Shown here: positions 62,204 to 64,000 of the stretch, piece by piece
Layout: every line of letters starts with the position of its first letter
Numbering within the stretch: position 1 is the first letter of the stretch
Source: Myxococcales bacterium
GTDB taxonomy: Bacteria > Myxococcota_A > Polyangia > Polyangiales > Houyiibacteriaceae
Reading direction: 5' to 3'
Assembly (NCBI GenBank): GCA_029863605.1
Contig: JAOTVB010000005.1
Span: 1 to 64,000 of the forward strand
Length of the DNA: 64,000 bases
Translations under genes and position numbers: made by a program
The notes under the pieces: model-generated
Databases searched by the model: none
Seen by the model: only the letters and a program-made list of their open reading frames with translations
Told to the model about the DNA's origin: nothing

Positions 62204-62316
62204 AGGTACAGCCCTAGACGGGTCAAGAGCGCTGGTGTTACCAAAAATCCGAGCTGTCGTCACTGCTGCGCTTCCGGTCGCGCTGAGAAGGGGTTCCAGC
62301 TCGCCTCATGACCTCG

Positions 62317-62823
62317 TCATGCTGGCAGAGACGGGCCAGAGTGGAGCAGACGGAGAGCAGCGTCCTTCCAGCCGTAGGTGACGGCCGAGCAAACTTTGAA
62401 GCGCGCCTTGCTGATGAGCCATTCATCGCCGACACGCTTGTATTCGTCGTCGTAGTAGCCGCCGACCACGCTGATCGTTTGAGCTTTGGTGTCCATCAAG
62501 TGGTAAACGAGGCCCCATCGTCCGCTTGCGTCATTTGGGCCATGAATCTCGATGCGGGGTGGACCACCGTGATGCATTTCGACGATGTGTGTCTGGCATG
62601 CGACGTTTTTGAACACCTCATGGAGTCGGTCGCGATGATTCACCAACTCAACCGGCCCATCGTAGTGAATTTCGATCGGCCCCTCGAGGAAGCAGTCGCG
62701 GACGCCCTCGACGTCCTTGCTGTCACAGCAATACCAATAGCGTGCTTTTAGAGATTTGATTGCCTCGATGGCTTCGAGCCGAGCGATTCGAGCCTCGAGG
62801 GCGCCAGACGGTGTTTGGCTCAT
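62317..62823 (-). CDS. SnoaL/NTF2-like family protein
   Basis: 168 aa from the ATG at 62823, which overlaps the TetR stop (ATGA). It has the NTF2-like cone fold pattern: IEAIKSLKARYWYCCDSKD at about 19, VEGVRDCFLEGPIEIHYDG, and RVGDEWLISKARFKV near the C-terminus. These proteins may be isomerases, hydratases or binding proteins for small hydrophobic molecules. It is coupled to a TetR regulator, so its substrate may be the regulator's ligand. A perfect dyad (62307-62321) overlaps its stop codon. Confidence 0.8.
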   Translation of the reverse strand: MSQTPSGALEARIARLEAIEAIKSLKARYWYCCDSKDVEGVRDCFLEGPIEIHYDGPVELVNHRDRLHEVFKNVACQTHIVEMHHGGPPRIEIHGPNDASGRWGLVYHLMDTKAQTISVVGGYYDDEYKRVGDEWLISKARFKVCSAVTYGWKDAALRLLHSGPSLPA

Positions 62824-63509
62824 GGTGTGTTTCCTTGTGCTTCCAATGCTGCGGCAAAACCACGAAACAACGCGGAAAGCGCAACGCATAACTCGGTTGG
62901 AAGATCCATTTGAAGGTGTTGCAAGTCCGGTCTCTCGAGGGCTCGGTTCACCACCGGCGAAGGATCGGAAGCCTGCCCGATGCCGACCACCACGGCGTGC
63001 ACCTGAAGAAGCAGCCGAGCACCTTGCCCAGGTTCGAGCGCGGGGATCAGCCGTTCGAGCTCGATTCCGGTGCGACCCATCTTCCGCGCAAGAAACGCCT
63101 TGAACGCGACGGCGTCTTGCTCGGTGATGTTCTGCTCGAGCACCGTGTGCAAGAGGGCGAGCAACCGGGTGAGGCGCGGCTGCTCGACGAGCGCGTCTGT
63201 GAGCTCACGGGCTAGGGCATCGGGATCGATGAATGCGTGGCGTGAAAGCCGCCCCCCAATCGCCGCATACCAAGCGTCGAGCGAACGCTGGACGGCCGCC
63301 AAAAACAGGCTCTCCTTGCTCGGGAAATACAGATAGAGGGTTCCCTTGGCGAGGCCGATCTCGTTGGCGAGCCGGGCCATATGAAGCTCGGAAAACCTCT
63401 GCTCAGCAAAAAGCCGCTCTGCCGCACTGAGGATGTCATCACGCCGCTCCGCCCTCGCCTCGACGCTCCGCGCTCGCTTCGTAGATCTTTTCTGCGTAGC
63501 CACCGTCAT
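62820..63509 (-). CDS. TetR-family regulator
   Basis: 229 aa. The DNA-binding helix-turn-helix is at residues about 20-70: RRDDILSAAERLFAEQRFSEL, HMARLANEIGLAKGTLYLYF and PSKESLFLAAVQ, the standard TetR order. The C-terminal 150 residues form a ligand-binding domain of unknown specificity, with VLEQNITEQDAVAFKAFLARKMG in it. It is coupled to the NTF2-like gene downstream. The promoter region holds two identical-core dyads, indicating autoregulation. Confidence 0.93.
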   Translation of the reverse strand: MTVATQKRSTKRARSVEARAERRDDILSAAERLFAEQRFSELHMARLANEIGLAKGTLYLYFPSKESLFLAAVQRSLDAWYAAIGGRLSRHAFIDPDALARELTDALVEQPRLTRLLALLHTVLEQNITEQDAVAFKAFLARKMGRTGIELERLIPALEPGQGARLLLQVHAVVVGIGQASDPSPVVNRALERPDLQHLQMDLPTELCVALSALFRGFAAALEAQGNTP

Positions 63510-63512
63510 TAC

Positions 63513-63556
63513 TGACCTTAGGTCACATACTAGACTGACCCAAGGTCAGTTGTCAA
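63513..63556 (-). promoter_or_regulatory. Autoregulated promoter of the TetR gene with two operators
   Basis: On the minus strand there is a perfect -35 TTGACA (63556-63551) and a -10 TAGTAT (63532-63527), 18 bases apart. Two dyads, TGACC-N3-GGTCA, lie at 63536-63548 (in the spacer) and 63513-63525 (between the -10 and the ATG), 23 bp centre to centre. Binding of a TetR dimer at either would block the polymerase. Confidence 0.85.
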
Positions 63557-63614
63557 GAAGGTCTAACCATTCGAAACCATTACGGACTCTGACACTGCGC
63601 TGTGCCTGCGGGTA

Positions 63615-63998
63615 TCACTGTCGCCCTGGGCTCGGCGCCGGCGGTGGCAGCGTGTCCCTCCCCTGCGGGACTCCCAGCACCGCTCTCAGCACCCGTTGCT
63701 CCACGTCGCGTTCGAGTCGGACTGGAGTCGGAATTCGAAGCAGCAAGTTCACGGTGTTCTTGTCGACGACCTGATAGGTGATCCGGGGATCGACCAGCGG
63801 AGGATTCAACCCATGGCGACGGTACCGAAGCGCGATGGGGCGACGCACATCATTCAGGAACTCCGCGCATGCTTCCTGAGCTGCCGCAAGCGCTCGTTGC
63901 TCGAGCTCCGCGAGATTGCTATCGCGATCCACCGGGATCTTCATGACGTGAAGCATGTATTCGCCGGCCAAGCTCTCGTTGAGGACCGGAGAAGTCAT
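63615..63998 (-). CDS. Hypothetical protein, possibly the C-terminal end of a larger gene
   Basis: 127 codons from an ATG two bases before the window edge; the frame stays open to the edge, so the gene may continue outside. No signal peptide is visible. The segment ITYQVVDKNTVNLLLRIPTPVRLERDVEQ then RVLRAVLGV resembles the cytoplasmic tail of MscS-type mechanosensitive channels, but I cannot confirm this from so little sequence. The C-terminal 15 residues are Pro-rich and may be disordered. It lies upstream of the TetR gene on the same strand, 105 bases away. Confidence 0.45.
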   Translation of the reverse strand: MTSPVLNESLAGEYMLHVMKIPVDRDSNLAELEQRALAAAQEACAEFLNDVRRPIALRYRRHGLNPPLVDPRITYQVVDKNTVNLLLRIPTPVRLERDVEQRVLRAVLGVPQGRDTLPPPAPSPGRQ

Positions 63999-64000
63999 GA

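Noticed and set aside
62307-62321. CATGAC-N3-GTCATG perfect dyad at the end of the NTF2-like gene
   Set aside because: It differs in spacing from the TetR operators and overlaps coding sequence, so I cannot say that it is a regulatory site.

Overview
The window looks like chromosomal DNA of a high-GC member of the Myxococcota or former Deltaproteobacteria. Several signs point there. Many predicted lipoproteins carry a Gly-rich linker straight after the lipobox cysteine (8707, 11022, 18173, 34434). There is an AgmX/PglI-like lipoprotein, a cyclic-nucleotide-binding PilB/GspE fusion, PHB-depolymerase-type lipoprotein esterases, DUF1295, PhoD/PhoX phosphatases and a very large mosaic exopolysaccharide locus. 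This assignment is an inference from gene content and codon use. There is no rRNA or tRNA in the window, and I see no CRISPR array, prophage or insertion sequence. Gene density is high and no stretch over 300 bases lacks a gene.

Left part (1-28966), mostly housekeeping and envelope genes. A SixA-Ppx pair at the left edge; an XRE regulator; a flippase-like membrane domain fused to an alkaline-phosphatase-superfamily hydrolase (3246-6221); a VCBS-repeat lipoprotein; a MoaB-HIT pair; two related lipoprotein esterases flanking a secernin-like C69 hydrolase; a thioredoxin-like lipoprotein; a cNMP-domain GspE ATPase with a small partner that has a duplicated domain; enoyl-CoA hydratase plus EthD-domain protein; a large hydrolase lipoprotein; DUF1295; Fe-type superoxide dismutase; divergent phoD and phoX; and a tightly coupled cassette DUF3604 - SurA-like protein - HupE/UreJ-like membrane protein.

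Middle part (29133-53363), an exopolysaccharide or O-antigen locus in three blocks. Block 1 (+, 29133-34418): glycosyltransferase, initiating phosphoglycosyltransferase, PglD-like acetyltransferase, PglE-like aminotransferase, two methyltransferases. Block 2 (-, 46223 down to 34434): asparagine-synthase-type amidotransferase, polytopic membrane protein, GNAT enzyme, NodB-type deacetylase, two glycosyltransferases, sulfotransferase, Wzx flippase, methyltransferase-like protein and a Gly-repeat lipoprotein. Block 3 (+, 46356-53363): UDP-GlcNAc 2-epimerase, glycosyltransferase, O-antigen-ligase/TPR fusion and a Wzc-type tyrosine kinase whose start appears to be disrupted by a one-base frameshift. 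Together they would build a 4-amino-sugar-primed, amidated and probably sulfated polymer, flip it and polymerise it. The outer membrane exporter and the 4,6-dehydratase are not in the window.

Right part (53360-64000), stress and redox genes. A divergent acyl-CoA-dehydrogenase-like gene; an operon rubrerythrin (no rubredoxin domain) - two-CCG-domain iron-sulfur protein - DUF3501, preceded by an exact -24/-12 sigma-54 promoter and two matching upstream dyads; a 53-bp dispersed repeat also found at 29012; a deletion remnant of an endonuclease/exonuclease/phosphatase-family protein; htpX; DUF427; a Cys-rich lipoprotein; an ergothioneine operon egtB-egtD-glutaredoxin-like; and a TetR/NTF2-like pair with a textbook autoregulated promoter. 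The last gene may be the C-terminal end of a longer protein cut by the window edge.

Most interesting for follow-up: the sigma-54 rubrerythrin/CCG/DUF3501 operon, the DUF3604-SurA-HupE cassette, the flippase-hydrolase fusion with a threonine at the nucleophile position, the duplicated-domain partner of the cNMP-GspE ATPase, the frameshifted kinase start, and the dispersed 53-bp repeat.
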